Source: Neocallimastix lanati (nom. inval.) (taxonomy: Eukaryota; Neocallimastigomycota; Neocallimastigomycetes; Neocallimastigales; Neocallimastigaceae). From it: a stretch of 64,000 nt of DNA. Shown here in pieces: positions 1 to 14,402 of the stretch. Below the pieces are notes generated by a model. That model ran no database searches. It saw only the letters and a program-made list of their open reading frames with translations, and was not told the origin of the DNA. The DNA is taken from contig JACVTC010000016.1 of assembly GCA_016946835.1 (NCBI GenBank), positions 540,001 to 604,000 of the forward strand, given 5' to 3'. The translations under genes and the position numbers were made by a program. The first letter of the stretch is position 1, and each line of letters starts with the position of its first letter.

Positions 1-186
1 GGTATGCTTTTATATTCTCTTTTTATCATCATTATTTTTTATCATCATTATTATCATTTCTATTGTTATCATCGATATCATTATTATTATTTCTATTTCT
101 ATTGTTATCATTGATATCATTATTATTATTATTTAATTTATATAAAAATAATAGAATATGTAAATATGTATTTACTGACTAAAAAA

Positions 187-222
<36 letters not shown>

Positions 223-246
223 AATTATAATACAATAATAAAACAG

Positions 247-557
247 CTTCCTTAGGTATATCTTATCTAGAAAAATTCTTCAATATAAGTAGAGATACAA
301 ATGATTTGCAAAGTTCTTTAAAAGCCTATACAATAGCTGTATTTATACTATTTTTATTTTTTTTTATCTAATATAAAAAAGCAATGTTAATATCATATAT
401 ATATATATATAAATATGAATATGATTTTCTAATGCATATATAAAATATAATTTATTGTCTATTTAATTTAATGGAAAAAAAATAAAAAGTTTTCACATTG
501 TAAAAAAGAGAAGAGTTTGGATATGCTTTTAAATCGATATATGGTAATAAATTAAAA

Positions 558-609
<52 letters not shown>

Positions 610-1966
610 ATATATATATATTTTTTTTGTTTTTTAGAATATGACTTAAAAAAATTTTTTTTTCAATAAATCCATACTAATATATTGAATAATTAAATAA
701 TTTATGAATAATTCTATATTATGGTATATTGTTAATCATATTACATCAAAAAAAAAAAAAAAATGATATTAGATAAATTCATATTTAGAAAATTATAAAG
801 AGGCTATGGATGATCTTAAATTAATGAACAAATATATAAAAGAGAAAGTGTTTAGTTCGGAATTTTATTCTTCATTTTCACTCGAAGAAATATATCGTGA
901 AAATACAAATCAATTAAGCAAGTTGGAACAATACGTGGAAAAAGTTTCATCACTGATTCAGAATAAAGTAAATAAATATATAGTTATAGAATAATTATAG
1001 ATTTAATAAATTTATTAATTATTTGGTCAATTCAAATGATATAAAATTAAAATTAAAAAAAAAAAATTATATTAATAGTAGTAATAACATTAATAATAAT
1101 TCTATTATATTTATTATATAATATTCATTCATGCACACACATATATAATATATTTATTATATCATTATCACTTTATTTTATTGAAAATAAATTTATTAAT
1201 ATTTTTTTTTTTTTTTGCTTTTCAATAATAATTAGTGTAATATAAAAGATAAATATTTTTTAAGAATTGAATGGGGAAAACAAAATCCTATTTTAGATAT
1301 TATCGGAAATAGTAATGAGGTTGGTGAAAACAAAAATTTTATAGAAAATAAGGATAATAGGTCAAAGAGTAAAGTAATACCTAAAAACATTGAACAAATA
1401 ATGGTATCTTCTTTGAAATTTGGTCTAAATAAAATGAAATATTTAAGATTAAGAGTAATTAGTGAAGTTACAACACCTTTTGGTTTCAATCGGTATATAC
1501 CTATATATTTATTTAATTATTATATAACTAAATTTATTAACTTCTTATATATTTTTATTTTTTATTTTTTATTTTTTTTTTATTTTTTCAAAAAAAAAAT
1601 ATATATATATATATATATTATAAAATATTATATTTGTTTTAATTAGATCACTAATTGCAGTGGATGAAACCAATCAATATGTTTCACTCAGTATATATAA
1701 TTTAAGGAATGATATTTCTTTAATAGGGAAAGAGATACTTGTATATGAACCAATATTTAATAAAATTAAAATAAAATATGATAAGGTAAATATAAATTAA
1801 TTCAAATTAAAGAAATATATATTCACACTATTAAAAATATACTTTTTTTTAACAAGAAAATAAAAAAAAAAAAAAATAAATAAAAAATAATAATAATAAA
1901 AAAATATAAATAACTAAATAAAATAAAATAAAATGGATATATATATAATTTATTAACAAAATGAAC

Positions 1967-2023
<57 letters not shown>

Positions 2024-2326
2024 TGTATGATCAATAATTTATTTTATATAATTTCGAAATTACAATTTTGGAATATGAAGAATACTATTGAATATAATAC
2101 TATTAGAATTGATTTATATAGTCAAAGATCAATTCAAAGGAATATAGGAAAGGAATGTCCAGATACTATGAATAATAATGAAAATGAAAATGAAAATGAA
2201 AAACAAGCAACCTTAAAACAATATACCCTTAATGATTTGAAAAAACTAAATCTCATAGTTAATAATGAGTTTTTGGATGATTTAAATGATGTTGAATATT
2301 CAAAAATTCAGTTTGATTATTCTTAA
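247..2326 (+). CDS. TTC5/Strap-like TPR and OB-fold protein, 3' part of a spliced gene
   Basis: I read six exons: 247-338, 516-543 (tentative), 789-967, 1236-1492, 1647-1785 and 2081-2326. They join in phase at GT..AG introns. The first exon reads SLGISYLEKFF..., closely like the TPR segment SLGICYLSSFF of animal TTC5. The third carries NYKEAMDDLKLMN, the next TPR helix pair. Exons 4-6 read ISEVTTPFGFNR, AVDETNQYVSLSIYNLRN, GKEILVYEPIFNKI and YNTIRIDLYSQR, which follow the order of the TTC5 C-terminal OB domain. That domain has a VxDSD..CY.x.VYN-like core, then G(D/K)..x..EP, then a SVRV/IRID strand. TTC5 is known as a p300/p53 cofactor and as the factor that recognises nascent tubulin for mRNA decay; which role applies here is unknown. 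The N-terminal TPRs lie upstream of the window. An acidic ENENENE tract precedes the stop. The 28-nt exon and the acceptor at 2079-2080, which is poor in pyrimidines, are the weakest parts of the model. Confidence 0.75.
1966..2022. repeat. (ATT)n microsatellite in the last intron of the TTC5-like gene
   Basis: An uninterrupted run of about 19 ATT units just before the last exon. It creates a spurious poly-Tyr reading frame that fuses into the real exon downstream; that frame's ATG is not the gene start. Confidence 0.9.
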
Positions 2327-4049
2327 ATATAATTTAGTTAAAAAAAAAAAAAAAAAAGTAAAATAACTAAAATTATGAATATATATAATTATTAATTATT
2401 TTTCAATAAATGTTAATCATATCTTTTGTTTTATTATCATATTAAATAATCATAGTTTATATATATATGTATATATATATCTGAATATTATGTTAAATTT
2501 TTAATATGATCCATTTATTTAATTCATTATTATAATATAATATAATATATATATATTATAAAATTAATAATACTAGTTTTCTTCATATATAGATATATAG
2601 ATAATATTAATGAATTTTAAGGAAAAAATTTTTAATTTTCTTTTTTTTTTTTGATTAAAAAAATAAAAATAAAAAAAATAAAAAAAAAAATAAAAATATT
2701 AAAAAAAAAGCAAAAAAAAAGAATAGATATTTCAGTATTGTATTAAATATTAATTATATATAGGTATACTAATCTAAAGGAATAATAATAATAATAATAA
2801 TAATAATATATAATAATATATATATTATAGGTTAAATTATATTATGTATATTTTTATTATTGTTCTTATAATTATTAATTATTATTAATAATCTGTTTCT
2901 GTATTTTTTTTTTTTTTTAAAAAAAGTTTATTATAATAATTACAATAATTTTAATTATAATAATCATTAACAATATTTAAAAAAAAATACAATTAATTTT
3001 TTCAAATTTAAATAGAATATATTTTTATTTTTAAAATACTAAAAAAAAAAAAAAAAAAAAATTAAAATGGAATATAGAATACATAATAATAAAACCAACC
3101 ATTTAAGTTCAGTTCATACAATATTAACATACTTTTTAATTTTTAATTTTTTTTTTAATACTTTATAATGAATTTTTTTCTTTTATTAATGGTTGTAACC
3201 ATTAAAATATTTATTATAAACATATATTTTTATATTTTATTATATAAAAAAACATTATTACATTCTTTTGATTTACAATATCACATATATTATTGGTTAA
3301 CTTTATTTTGTTAAAATTCTTGCATAATAACATAGTTATTTCATTTAAATCTAAACTGATTATATAATTACAAAGTACCATAGCATCAATACTATCATTA
3401 TATATTCAATTGATAGAACGGATAGCCTTTTTATTTATTTATTTATTCAGAGCTCTATTTTAAATTAAAGCCATTTCTTTAAAAAATAAAAATAAAAATA
3501 ATTTATTTTTATCCATATATTTTTATTAATTTTTATTAAATTAATATAAAAATACATATATTTATTTTGTTTTATTTTCATCTTGGATTCTTGTAAAAAA
3601 AAAATAAAAAAAAAAAAAAAAACATATTTATTATACAAACTTTCATCATTCATTGATTTATACTTTATCTTTGATTCATTTGAATTTAGAACAAATATAT
3701 ATTAAAGAGTATATTAATTTATATACATGAAATAAATAAATAATTAAAAAAAAAAAAAAAAAAAGTAAGAGGTTAGAGTTCATTGTTAGAGAGTAACCCT
3801 CTGACGATAGATGAGAAAATGTTATAGAAATGTTATTACCATATTTATATATATTTTTTCACAGTAATTAGTAATAAAGTATTAATTTATACTATGGATA
3901 ATTGACTGCTTTACGCCAATAAGAATTGTAACAGATAGTGAAATAATAACAGATGTTGAAATATAATAAGAAATAAAAAGTAAAAAAAAGGAAAAAATTT
4001 TAATTATGATTTAATTTTATTTTATCTTTTTATATTTTTGTTATTACTT

Positions 4050-4080
<31 letters not shown>

Positions 4081-4230
4081 ATTATTACTATTATTTTGTA
4101 TTTCTTTATATCGTTTTTTTTTTATAAACATTTAAATTTATTTGATGAATAATACTATTTTTACTATAATTCATTAAATAAAAAGAAAACTTTTTAAAAT
4201 TTAGTAATACGTTGTTTTTTTACACAAAAA

Positions 4231-4286
<56 letters not shown>

Positions 4287-4649
4287 TACTATGAATTATA
4301 ATTTTTTTCCAAGATTTCGATTAGTTTATATTCCATTTAAAAATCATCATTATTACTACTACTAGCTCTAGCTTTTGGAATATTTCAAATTTATATTTGA
4401 ATGCAATATGCACCTTGTTTTTCTGGGGGAAGACCTTGAAAATTGTTATTATCGATCATCATTAATCATAATAATAAATATCTACATGTTTTAAATAATA
4501 GTATATATTTGAAAAATTAAGAACTTATAAAATTGTTTTTTATCCTTAACCATCATAAGCTCATGTAATAAATTTTTTAAAAACTAACCCTTAATAAAAA
4601 AATAAATATTTTTAAATTATTATTTTATTATTATTGTATATTTTTATAT

Positions 4650-4682
<33 letters not shown>

Positions 4683-5209
4683 TAATAGCATTAATAATAA
4701 TAGTAAATAATAACATCAATAATAATATCAATTTTAGTAAATATTAATAATAATAAATTTTCGTTAATACTGTCATTATTAATCATTTCTATTTCTTTAT
4801 ATTGTTTATTTTTATTTTTATTTTTATTTTTATTTTTATTTTTATTTTTATTTTTTTTGGTTTCAATATAAATGTATTTAATGAGAAGAAAATAGAAAGA
4901 TTAATTTAATAGGAATTGAATATAAAAATCAATAAATATACAAATAAACAAATAAAAACAAAAACATTTTTTTTTTAGTATATGTGTAAATACTAAAATA
5001 TTTAATATTACATAAATATAAAAAATGAAAAAAAAAAAAAATGAAAAAAATAAAGAATAAAAAAATAAAAAAATATATTTTTTATTTTTTATTTTTTATT
5101 TATTTTTATTTAATTGAATTATTTCATATTATTAATATATTGATTAGTATTTTCAAAATTAGCTTTTTTAATAATTGACTGTTTAATAAAATTGATTTCT
5201 TTTTCTTTG
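2327..5209. other. Intergenic, no convincing gene
   Basis: AT-rich sequence with A and T runs, including a T run of about 50 at 4232-4280, (AAT)n at 2781-2810 and 4650-4680, and (TTTTTA)n near 4805-4855. Two patches, 3214-3405 and 4347-4462 on the minus strand, have a less biased, protein-like composition but no gene structure. They are treated separately. Confidence 0.7.
4391..4462 (-). pseudogene. Short coding-like relic, unidentified
   Basis: The minus strand reads a 23-residue peptide containing NFQGLPPEKQGAYCIQ and then stops. After two stops the same frame resumes with NIPKARASSSNNDDF and a further stop near 4347. The codons use C and G far more than the surrounding DNA, so this looks like part of a former gene, or an exon whose partners I cannot find. 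I do not recognise the family. Confidence 0.25.
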
Positions 5210-5930
5210 TTAAGGTTGAATTATATTCTTTTTTCATTTATTTTTTCATGAATTTTATATTTAATTTTATAGATCAACATAAAATAATTAATAAAACAGT
5301 AAGAAGTAAACAAAATATTTTATTCAAAATCAATTTTATAATCTAAAATATTTTCATTTAAAGTTGAATTATTTTTATTTTAATAATATTTTTTTAATAT
5401 ATCGAATAAATAATAAAATATATATTATAATATTTGTTGTATATTTCACTTTATGTATCTACATTAAATAATTAGTAAAATAATTAAGTAATCTAAAATA
5501 TTTTATTCAAAATTAACTTTATAATCTAAAATATTTTTATTTAAAGTTGAATTACTTTTATTAATAATATTTTTTTTAATATATCTAATATATTTATAAA
5601 ATATAGATTATAATATTTACTGTATATTTCACTTTATGTATCAACATTAAATAATTAGTAAAATAATGAAGTAATCTAAAATATTTTATTCAAAATCAAT
5701 TTTATAATCTAAAATATTTTCATTTAAAGTTGAATTATTTTTATTTTAATAACATTTTTTTAATATATCGATTAAATAATAAAATATAGAATATAATATT
5801 TACTGTATATTTCACTTTATGTTGATACATTAAATAATTAGTAAAATAATCAAGTAATCAAAAATATTTCATTAAAAATTAACTTCATGATCTAAAATAA
5901 TTCCATTTAAAGTTGATTTATTTCTAACTA
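5210..5930. repeat. 183-bp tandem repeat, about 3.5-4 copies
   Basis: The landmark AAAATATTTTATTCAAAA or close variants occurs at 5312, 5495, 5678 and 5861, exactly 183 bp apart. Each copy also carries AAAGTTGAATTATTTTTATT and CACTTTATGT(A)TC. Copies differ by scattered substitutions; the first and last are incomplete. Confidence 0.85.
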
Positions 5931-6038
5931 TTTTTTTTTTATTTTATTTTAATATTTTAAATAAATAAAAAACATGAAAATATAATATTATAATATTTAT
6001 AAAATATAAATATAGGATCGAAAACATAATATAAAATT

Positions 6039-6286
6039 ATATATATATTTTTTAAAACCTTTAAATTCACATATATATTATCATAAATAATCAGTAAGAT
6101 TTTTTTTTTTTTTTTTTTTATAAAATTTTGAAAAAAAAAAAAATTAATTACAAAAAATTCCATTATATATATTTTTTAAAACCTTTAAATTCACATATAT
6201 ATTATCATAAATAATCAGTAAGATTTTTTTTTTTTTTTTTTTTATAAAATTTTGAAAAAAAAAAAAATTAATTACAAAAAATTCCA
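6039..6286. repeat. 124-bp direct tandem duplication
   Basis: The block with ACCTTTAAATTCACATATAT, AATCAGTAAGA, a T run, AAAATTTTG, an A run and ATTACAAAAAATTCC occurs twice back to back (ACCTTT at 6057 and 6181). The two copies look essentially identical, homopolymers included, so the duplication is recent. The minus-strand reading frame over the first copy is an accident of the T run. Confidence 0.85.
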
Positions 6287-6590
6287 AAGTATTATAGTAT
6301 ATTAACAATAAAATTAATATAATTATTATATGTATAATGAAATCATTCTGCTTAATTTACTATATAATTATTTACTATATAATTATTTATCTCTTAAGAA
6401 TTAACATATTTTAATTTGAATGCTTGAATGATAAAGTTATTTTTCGTTATATAATCATGATGTTTATATAATTTTTTAATTTTAATTACAATCATATTTA
6501 TTTAACTGAAAATTATGCTTATTTATTTATAACAAATATTTATGATTATTAAAAAATAATTGAGAATACAAAAATACTAACACTATTCAA

Positions 6591-6622
<32 letters not shown>

Positions 6623-7786
6623 TAAGTATTTATTTATCTAAAAAATTGATTAAAGAATTTCTTTATTTTTTTTTATTTTTCCTTTCTTATTTTTTTTTTA
6701 ATATATTTTTTCAATTAAGAATATATTAATTTTATTTTATTTATTTTATTTATTTTATTTTTTAATTGTTTAATTTTTTTATTTTTTATTTTTTATTTTT
6801 TTAATTGTTTAATTTTTTTTGTTTTTTATTTTTTTTTTTTAATTAATTTTTTTTTTTTTTTTTTAAATTTTTTGTTATTTTTATTTCAATAATAAATTTA
6901 TTTATATTTTCTTTTCGTGTAACATTAAAAAAATTAAAAAATTAATATTTTATTTATTAAAAAAGATAAATTTTAAACTTTTTATTATTTTAAACTTTAT
7001 ATTTTTAATCTTTTTTTTTTTTTTTTTATAGCAAAAGAAAGAAATAATTTTTAATTTAAATATTAAATAATATATAGAATATTCTTTATATGATAATGAT
7101 GAAAAATAAAAAAAAAAAATATATATATATATACTTAAGTTTTTAATTAAAATATTACTCCAGAATATCAATAAATATTTTTTAAATATGATGATTCTTT
7201 TTTTTTTTTTTTTTTTTTTTTAATTGAATATACTTTATAAATCATAATTTATTAATTAAAAATATATTTATATCTTTTATTTTAATTTTTTTATTGAGAA
7301 AATACTGAAAATATTGTTATTGTTAAATATAATTTAATTTTTTAAAAATTTATATGAAAGATGTCATTACTTTAAATGTTAAAAATTTATTTTTTAATAA
7401 TTGAAATGATATACTATTAATGTAAGACTTTTTATTTTATACTGATATATGGGATACTGTTTATTATATATAAATAAATAAAAAAAAAGATTTAAATATA
7501 TATAATAGATAGAATCATATAACGATTATACGTAATAATATAATGGTATTAATGATGACTGTAATGAAATATAATTTATAATATAGTAATAATTAACGAA
7601 AAAATAATATTGAAGAATGATTACAATGAAATTGATTCATGAAAACTGTTTATAATTACATATATTTGGTTACTTTAAAAAATTAAATATATAATGTTGA
7701 TTTTTAATTACTAATTGAACATTTAAATATATATAGTTTTATATATGTATTTTTTAAATTGAATTTAATTTGTTGAATATTTTACT

Positions 7787-7827
<41 letters not shown>

Positions 7828-8126
7828 TGGTATCATAATGATATAAATAATAATAATATTTTTTTTCTTTTATTTTATGGTTTATTATATTTAAAACTAT
7901 TTTATTATTCTTTATTATTATAGTTATTTTTAATTTTAAAGTTTTGAAGTATATAAATAAAATATACTTCATTTTATATTTTTTTTTTCTTATATTCAAA
8001 AAGAAATACATAAAAGAATAGAAATAGAAAAGATGATAAAAATTTTATAAAAAAACCAAAAAAAAAAAAAAATTAGTATTATGTATATATATATATTTAT
8101 ACTTTTTATTTTATTTAATTTAAATA

Positions 8127-8157
<31 letters not shown>

Positions 8158-8173
8158 TTGCTTTTTGGAATAT

Positions 8174-8211
<38 letters not shown>

Positions 8212-8776
8212 TTATAAATATTTATATATAATTATTTTTATTTTAATCAAGCTAATAATGGAAAGATCCAATGATGATCATTGATAATATAAACAAATAA
8301 GCAAATAATGACAAATAATATAATAATAAATACTAATACTAAAAACAAATAATAATAAATGATGATACTAATAACAACAACAATAGTATATAATTCAAAT
8401 AACAATATCATTAACAACAATATACTATAATAATAATAATAAGAAGAAGAAGAAATGATAATTCAATAATATCATAATATTAGATAATAAATTAATGAGC
8501 TATAAATAAATAAATAAATAAATAAAATTATATGAATATATATATATATATAATTTTTTTTTCTTCTCAATATTTAATATTATTTTATTATTATATATAT
8601 AAAATAAAAAAATAAAAAAAAATTTAATGTGATGTGACTTTTTTTAAACTGTAATATTATCTATTTATGTTTTTAAAAAATTATATTAAATTGGTCATTT
8701 TTTGAAACGTAATATTAAAAAAATATTTAATTTTTCTTTTTTTTCTTTTCATATATATAAATATATTAATTATTAT

Positions 8777-8810
<34 letters not shown>

Positions 8811-10079
8811 GTGAAAAAGTATAATTGACTGACTTTCTTTTTTTTTTTTTTTTTTTAATAATCTCTCTCTATATATTTCTTTATTTATTAAAGAAAAAAT
8901 AAAATAAAAAAAAGGCTTATTCAAAATTAATACATATAAATATTATATAGTATATATATATGTAAATAATAATTCATAATTCATATAATGCTTATATAAT
9001 AATTAGAATAATAAACAGAAAAAGTAAAAAAAAAATATATATATATAAAAAATAGAAGAAAAAAAAATGATTAAATAAAAAGCCATTCCTATTATTTATA
9101 ATAAAAGTCCTTTTTTATGTAAATATATAAATGTGAAAGTCCTTTTTTATATAAATATATACATGTAAAATTTATATAATTTTTAATTAAATAAATAAAA
9201 AATTACCACTTTTATATATTATTCAATATATTTAATTTTTTTAGTTTTATTTTTATTTTTATTTATTTTTATATATATTATATAAATTAATGATTAATTA
9301 AAAAAAGATCATATTAAAAAAAAAAAAAAAACTATAAAAAATATATAAAAATAAAATTTTTTTATTTTTAAAATATATAAAATAAAATAAAATATAATAA
9401 TAAATAATAATAATAATAATAATAATGATAATAATGATAATATTAATAATAAATAATAATAATAATGATAATAATAATAAATAAATAATAAATAATAATA
9501 ATATTAATAATATATAATATAATATAAAAATTAATATAATAAATTAACTTTTAAAAAAAATTTTTTTTTTTTTCATATTTTTTTTAAGATTTTTTCTTCA
9601 TTAAAAGGACATTTTTTAACAATAGAAATTTATATAAAATAAAATAAAAAAAAAAAAAGTTAAGGATTTTTTTTTTTTTTATTTTATTTAATTAATTTAA
9701 TTTAATTTATTTTCTTTTTTATTTATTGCTATCATATTTTAATTTTTATTCTATTATTAATTTTTATATATATAAATATTTATATCTATTATAATTTAAT
9801 TTTGAAGATTTTTTTTTTTTTTAAAAATAAAAATCTTTAAAAAAAAAATAATAATAATTGTTTTTATTCTCTCATTCTTTGAATAAAATAAAATTAAATT
9901 AAAAAAAAAAAAAAAAACAAAAGAATTTAATATATAAAACGATAGATATCATATATATAAGATATTATATTATGTCAATTCTATTTATTATTTATTTCTT
10001 CTTATTGTAAAATAATATATATTAATATAATTAAAACGATAATTTTACACAAATATTTAATATAAATATATTATATAAT
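6287..10079. other. Intergenic, AT-rich, no gene seen
   Basis: Homopolymers, (TA)n, (AAT)n at 9400-9510 and (AAAT)n. One small duplication: a ~31-bp block starting AAAGTCCTTTTTTAT occurs twice in 9105-9170. Reading frames here are Ile/Tyr/Phe/Lys-only and are by-products of base composition. Confidence 0.7.
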
Positions 10080-13000
10080 GTCAATTTTTTCATAAAGCAA
10101 ATACTTTATTTTATTAAATAATACAATTATAAACTTATATTATTAAAAGTCAATAATCTTTTCTTATTAAATAGAATGTTTTTATAATTCATAAATATCA
10201 AATTAATAATATAATATACATTTTTTTTTTTTTTTTTTTTTTATACAAAAGTTTAAAATTAAATAATGCTATTATATATAACCATAAATACAATATTTTA
10301 TAAGATATTATTTCATTACATAAAGTATATAGATAATAATATAATTAAGTGATATTTTCATACAAATAGTAATAGTTTTGCCAATATAATAATTAACATA
10401 TTATATTACAAACAGTAACAAACTACATTTTATATATTGTTCATAATTTTTAAAAAAATAACAATATAATTCATTAAATATCAAATATATAATATTGTTA
10501 CTTTATAATAAAGATATATATATATATATAAAAGCTATTATATATAACCATAAATATCATATTATAGAAGTTATTATTTCAGTATATAAAATAGATATCA
10601 GTATAGTTAAGTTATATTTTCATACAAATAGTAATAGTTTAGTCAATATAACTAATAAATATATAATATTACGAACAATAACAAACCATAATATATATAT
10701 ATAATAATTTAAAAAAAATTTACTATAATTTATAAATAACAAATAGATAATATAATATAATTGCTTTAATATAAAGATATATATAAGAAAAAAAAATGCT
10801 ATTATTTATTACTGTAAATACCATATTTTATAAGATATTATTTCATTATATAAAGTATATAGATATTAATATAATTAAGTGATATTTCATACAAATAGTA
10901 ATAGTTTTGTCAATATAACTAATTAACATATAATATATATTACAAATAGTAGCAAACCATTATATATATATTTTATAATTTAAAAAAAAAAGTTACTATA
11001 GTTCAATGATATATTCATACAAATTAGAAATAGCTTTGTCAATATATCAATAATTAACAATATATTTATAAGCAATAGCAAACAATATTTTATGTATTTT
11101 CAATAAAAAAAAATGTTACTATAATTTATAAATATCAAATATATAATATAGTTATTTTATAATAAAGATATGTATATGAAAAAAAAAAAAAAAAACTACT
11201 ATATAAAACCATAAATACAATATTTTATAAGATATTATTTCAGTATACAAAGTATATTGATATCAATAAAGTAAAGTACTTTTTTCATACAAATAGCAAT
11301 AGTTTTGTCAATATAACTAATTAACATATAATACATTATAAACCATAACAAATAATATTATATATATTGTTCATAATTTTAAAAAAAAGAATTACTATAA
11401 TTAATAAATATCAAATTGATAATATAATATAATTTTTTTATTATAATTAAAAGATTAAATATTATATATAATCATAAATATCATATTATAGAAGATATTA
11501 TTTCATTATATAAAGCATATAGATATTAATACAATTAAGTGATATTTTCATGCAAATAGTAATAGTTTTGGTCAATATAACTAATTAACATGTAATATAT
11601 TACAAACCATAGTATATATATACTTTTTTATCAGTTAAAAAAACAAAAAATGCTTATTATAATTCATAAATATCAAAAAAGATAATATAATATAGTTGCT
11701 TTATATTATTTCAGTATATAAAATATATAGATATTAATATAATTAAGTGATATTTTCATAAAAATAGTAATAGTTTTGTCAATATAAATAATTAATATAT
11801 AATAACAAACCATGATATATATATTTTATAATTTTTTTTAAAAAAAAAGAGTTACCATAGTTAAGTGATATTTTCATACAAATTGTAATAATTTTGTCAA
11901 TATAACTAATTAAACTATAATATATCATAAACAATAACAAACCATAATATATATATTTTATAATTAAAAAAAAAAAGTTACTCTAACTTATAGATAATAT
12001 AATATGGTTGCTTTATTATAAAGTTATATGTATATATAAGAAAAAATAAATAAAAAAAAAAGCTATTATTTATAACCATAAATACCATATTTTATAAGAT
12101 ATTATTACATTATATAAAGTATATAGATATTAATATAATTAAGTGATATTTTCATATAGATAGTAATAGTTTTTTCAATATAACTGATTAACATGTAATA
12201 TATTACAAACAGTAACAAACCATAATATATATATTTTTTGTAATTTAAAAAAAAAAGTTATTACATAAATATCAAAAAGATAATATAATATACATTTTTT
12301 ATTACAAAAGTTTAAATATATTTATAAATGTTATTATATATAACCATAAATATAATGTTATATAAAATATTATTTCAGTATATTGATATCAATAAAATAA
12401 AGTAATATTTTCATAAAAATAGTAATAGTTTTGTTAGTAAAACTATATTAACATATAAAATATATTACAAAAAGTAACAAACCATAGTATATATATTTTA
12501 TCAATTAAAAAAAAAAATGCTTATTATAATTCATAAATATCAAAAAAGATAATATAATATAGTTGTTTTATATTATTTCAATATATAAAGTATATAGATA
12601 TTAATATAATTAAGTGATGTTTTCATAAAAAATAGTAATAGTTTTGTCATTATAAATAATTAACATATAATATATTACAAATAGTAACAAACCATAATAT
12701 ATATATTTTTTTATACCTTTTAAAAAAAAAATTATTACATAAATATCAAAAAAAAAATAATATAATTTATATTTTTTATTACAAAAGTTTACAAACCATG
12801 ATATATATACTATAACTTAAAAAAAAAAAGTTACTATAGTTAATATTTTCATTCAACATAACTAATTAAAATATAATATATTATAAACAGTAACAAACCA
12901 TAATATATATATTTTATAATTAAAAAAAAGAAAAGTTACTCTATCTTATAGATAATATAATATAGTTGCTTTATTATAAAGTTATATATATATAAGAAAA

Positions 13001-13547
13001 AATAATAAAAAAAAAAAGCTAATATTTATAACCATAAATACCATATTTAATAAGATATTATTACATTATATAAAGTATATAGATATTAATATAATTAAGT
13101 GATATTTTCATAAAAAATAGGAATAGTTTTGTCATTATAACTAATTAACATATAATATATTACAAATAGTAACAAACCATAATATATATATTTTTTTATA
13201 CCTTTTAAAAAAAAAATTATTACATAAATATCAAAAAAAAAATAATATAATTTATATTTTTTATTACAAAAGTTTAAATATATTTATAAATGCTATTATA
13301 TATAACCATAAATACCATATTATATAAGATATTATTACATAATATAAAGTATATAGATATTAATATAATTAAGTGATATTTTCATAAAAATAGTAATAGT
13401 TTTGTCGATATAACTAATTAACATAATATATATTACAAACAGTGATAAACCATAATATATATATTATATAATTTAAAAAAAAAGTTATAATAATTTATAA
13501 ATATCAACTAGAAAATATGATATTGTAGTTTTATTAAAAAGATATAT

Positions 13548-13735
13548 ATAAAAATAAAATAAAAATAAAAATAAAAATAAAATAAAAATAAAAATAAAAT
13601 AAAAATAAAAATAAAAATAAAATAAAAATAAAAATAAAAATAAAATAAAAATAAAAATAAAATAAAAATAAAAATAAAATAAAAATAAAAGTAAAATAAA
13701 AATAAAAATAAAATAAAAATAAAAATAAAATAAAA
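13548..13735. repeat. (AAAAT)/(AAAAAT)n microsatellite inside one satellite unit
   Basis: About 190 bp of mixed AAAAT and AAAAAT units replace the short TATATATAAAA segment found here in other copies. It produces a Phe/Tyr/Ile repeat frame on the minus strand that is not a gene. Confidence 0.9.
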
Positions 13736-14227
13736 AGAAACTATTATATATAACCATAAATGCTATATTTTATAAGATATTATTTCATTATATAAAGTAT
13801 ATAGATATTAATAGAGTTGAGTGAATATTTCATGAAAATATAAATAATTTTATCCAAAAAATTAATTATGTAAGATATTATGATATATTGCATTCAATTT
13901 CAATATTCAATTTCAAACAATAATATATATATTTTTTTATAATTTAAAAAAAAAAAGGTTACTTTAATTCATAAATATCAAAAAGATAATATAGTATAGT
14001 TGTTTTATTATAAATGTATATATATATATAAAAGACTATTGTAATATATAACTATAAATACTATATATTTTATAAGATGGTATTTCAGTTTATAAAGTGG
14101 TTATAAGTATAAAGTGATATTTTCATACAAATAGTGATAATTTTGTCAATATAACCAATTAACATATAAGATATTACAAATAATAGCAAACAATATTATA
14201 TATATTTTTCATAATTTAAAAAAAAAT

Positions 14228-14402
14228 GACTATATAATTCATAAATATCAAATATATAAATATAAAAAAAAAGACAATATAATTCATAAATATCAAATAT
14301 ATAAATATAAAAAAAAAAGACAATATAATTCATAAATATCAAATATATAAATATAAAAAAAAAGACAATATAATTCATAAATATCAAATATATAAATATA
14401 AA
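14228..14402. repeat. 45-bp tandem repeat (about 4 copies) within the satellite array
   Basis: The unit AATTCATAAATATCAAATAT plus ATAAATATAAAAAAAAAGAC recurs four times with 45-46 bp spacing. It is a secondary amplification of one short part of the satellite unit. Just downstream, 14505-14660, a second block of about 73 bp beginning AAGTATATAGATATAAGTAA is also doubled. Confidence 0.8.

Noticed and set aside
3214-3405. 64-codon minus-strand stop-free stretch including SIDAMVLCNYIISLDLNEIT
   Set aside because: Slightly protein-like at one end but mostly Ile/Lys/Asn/Tyr, with no start, splice sites or recognisable motif; probably chance.
3770-3830. GC-richer patch with GTTAGAGAGTAACCCTCTGAC considered as a tRNA or LTR end
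   Set aside because: No cloverleaf with T-arm GTTCRANNC, and no second copy or retroelement sequence beside it.
13485-13757. 90-codon minus-strand frame of Phe/Tyr/Ile/Leu repeats
   Set aside because: Arises from the AAAAT/AAAAAT microsatellite inside a satellite unit.
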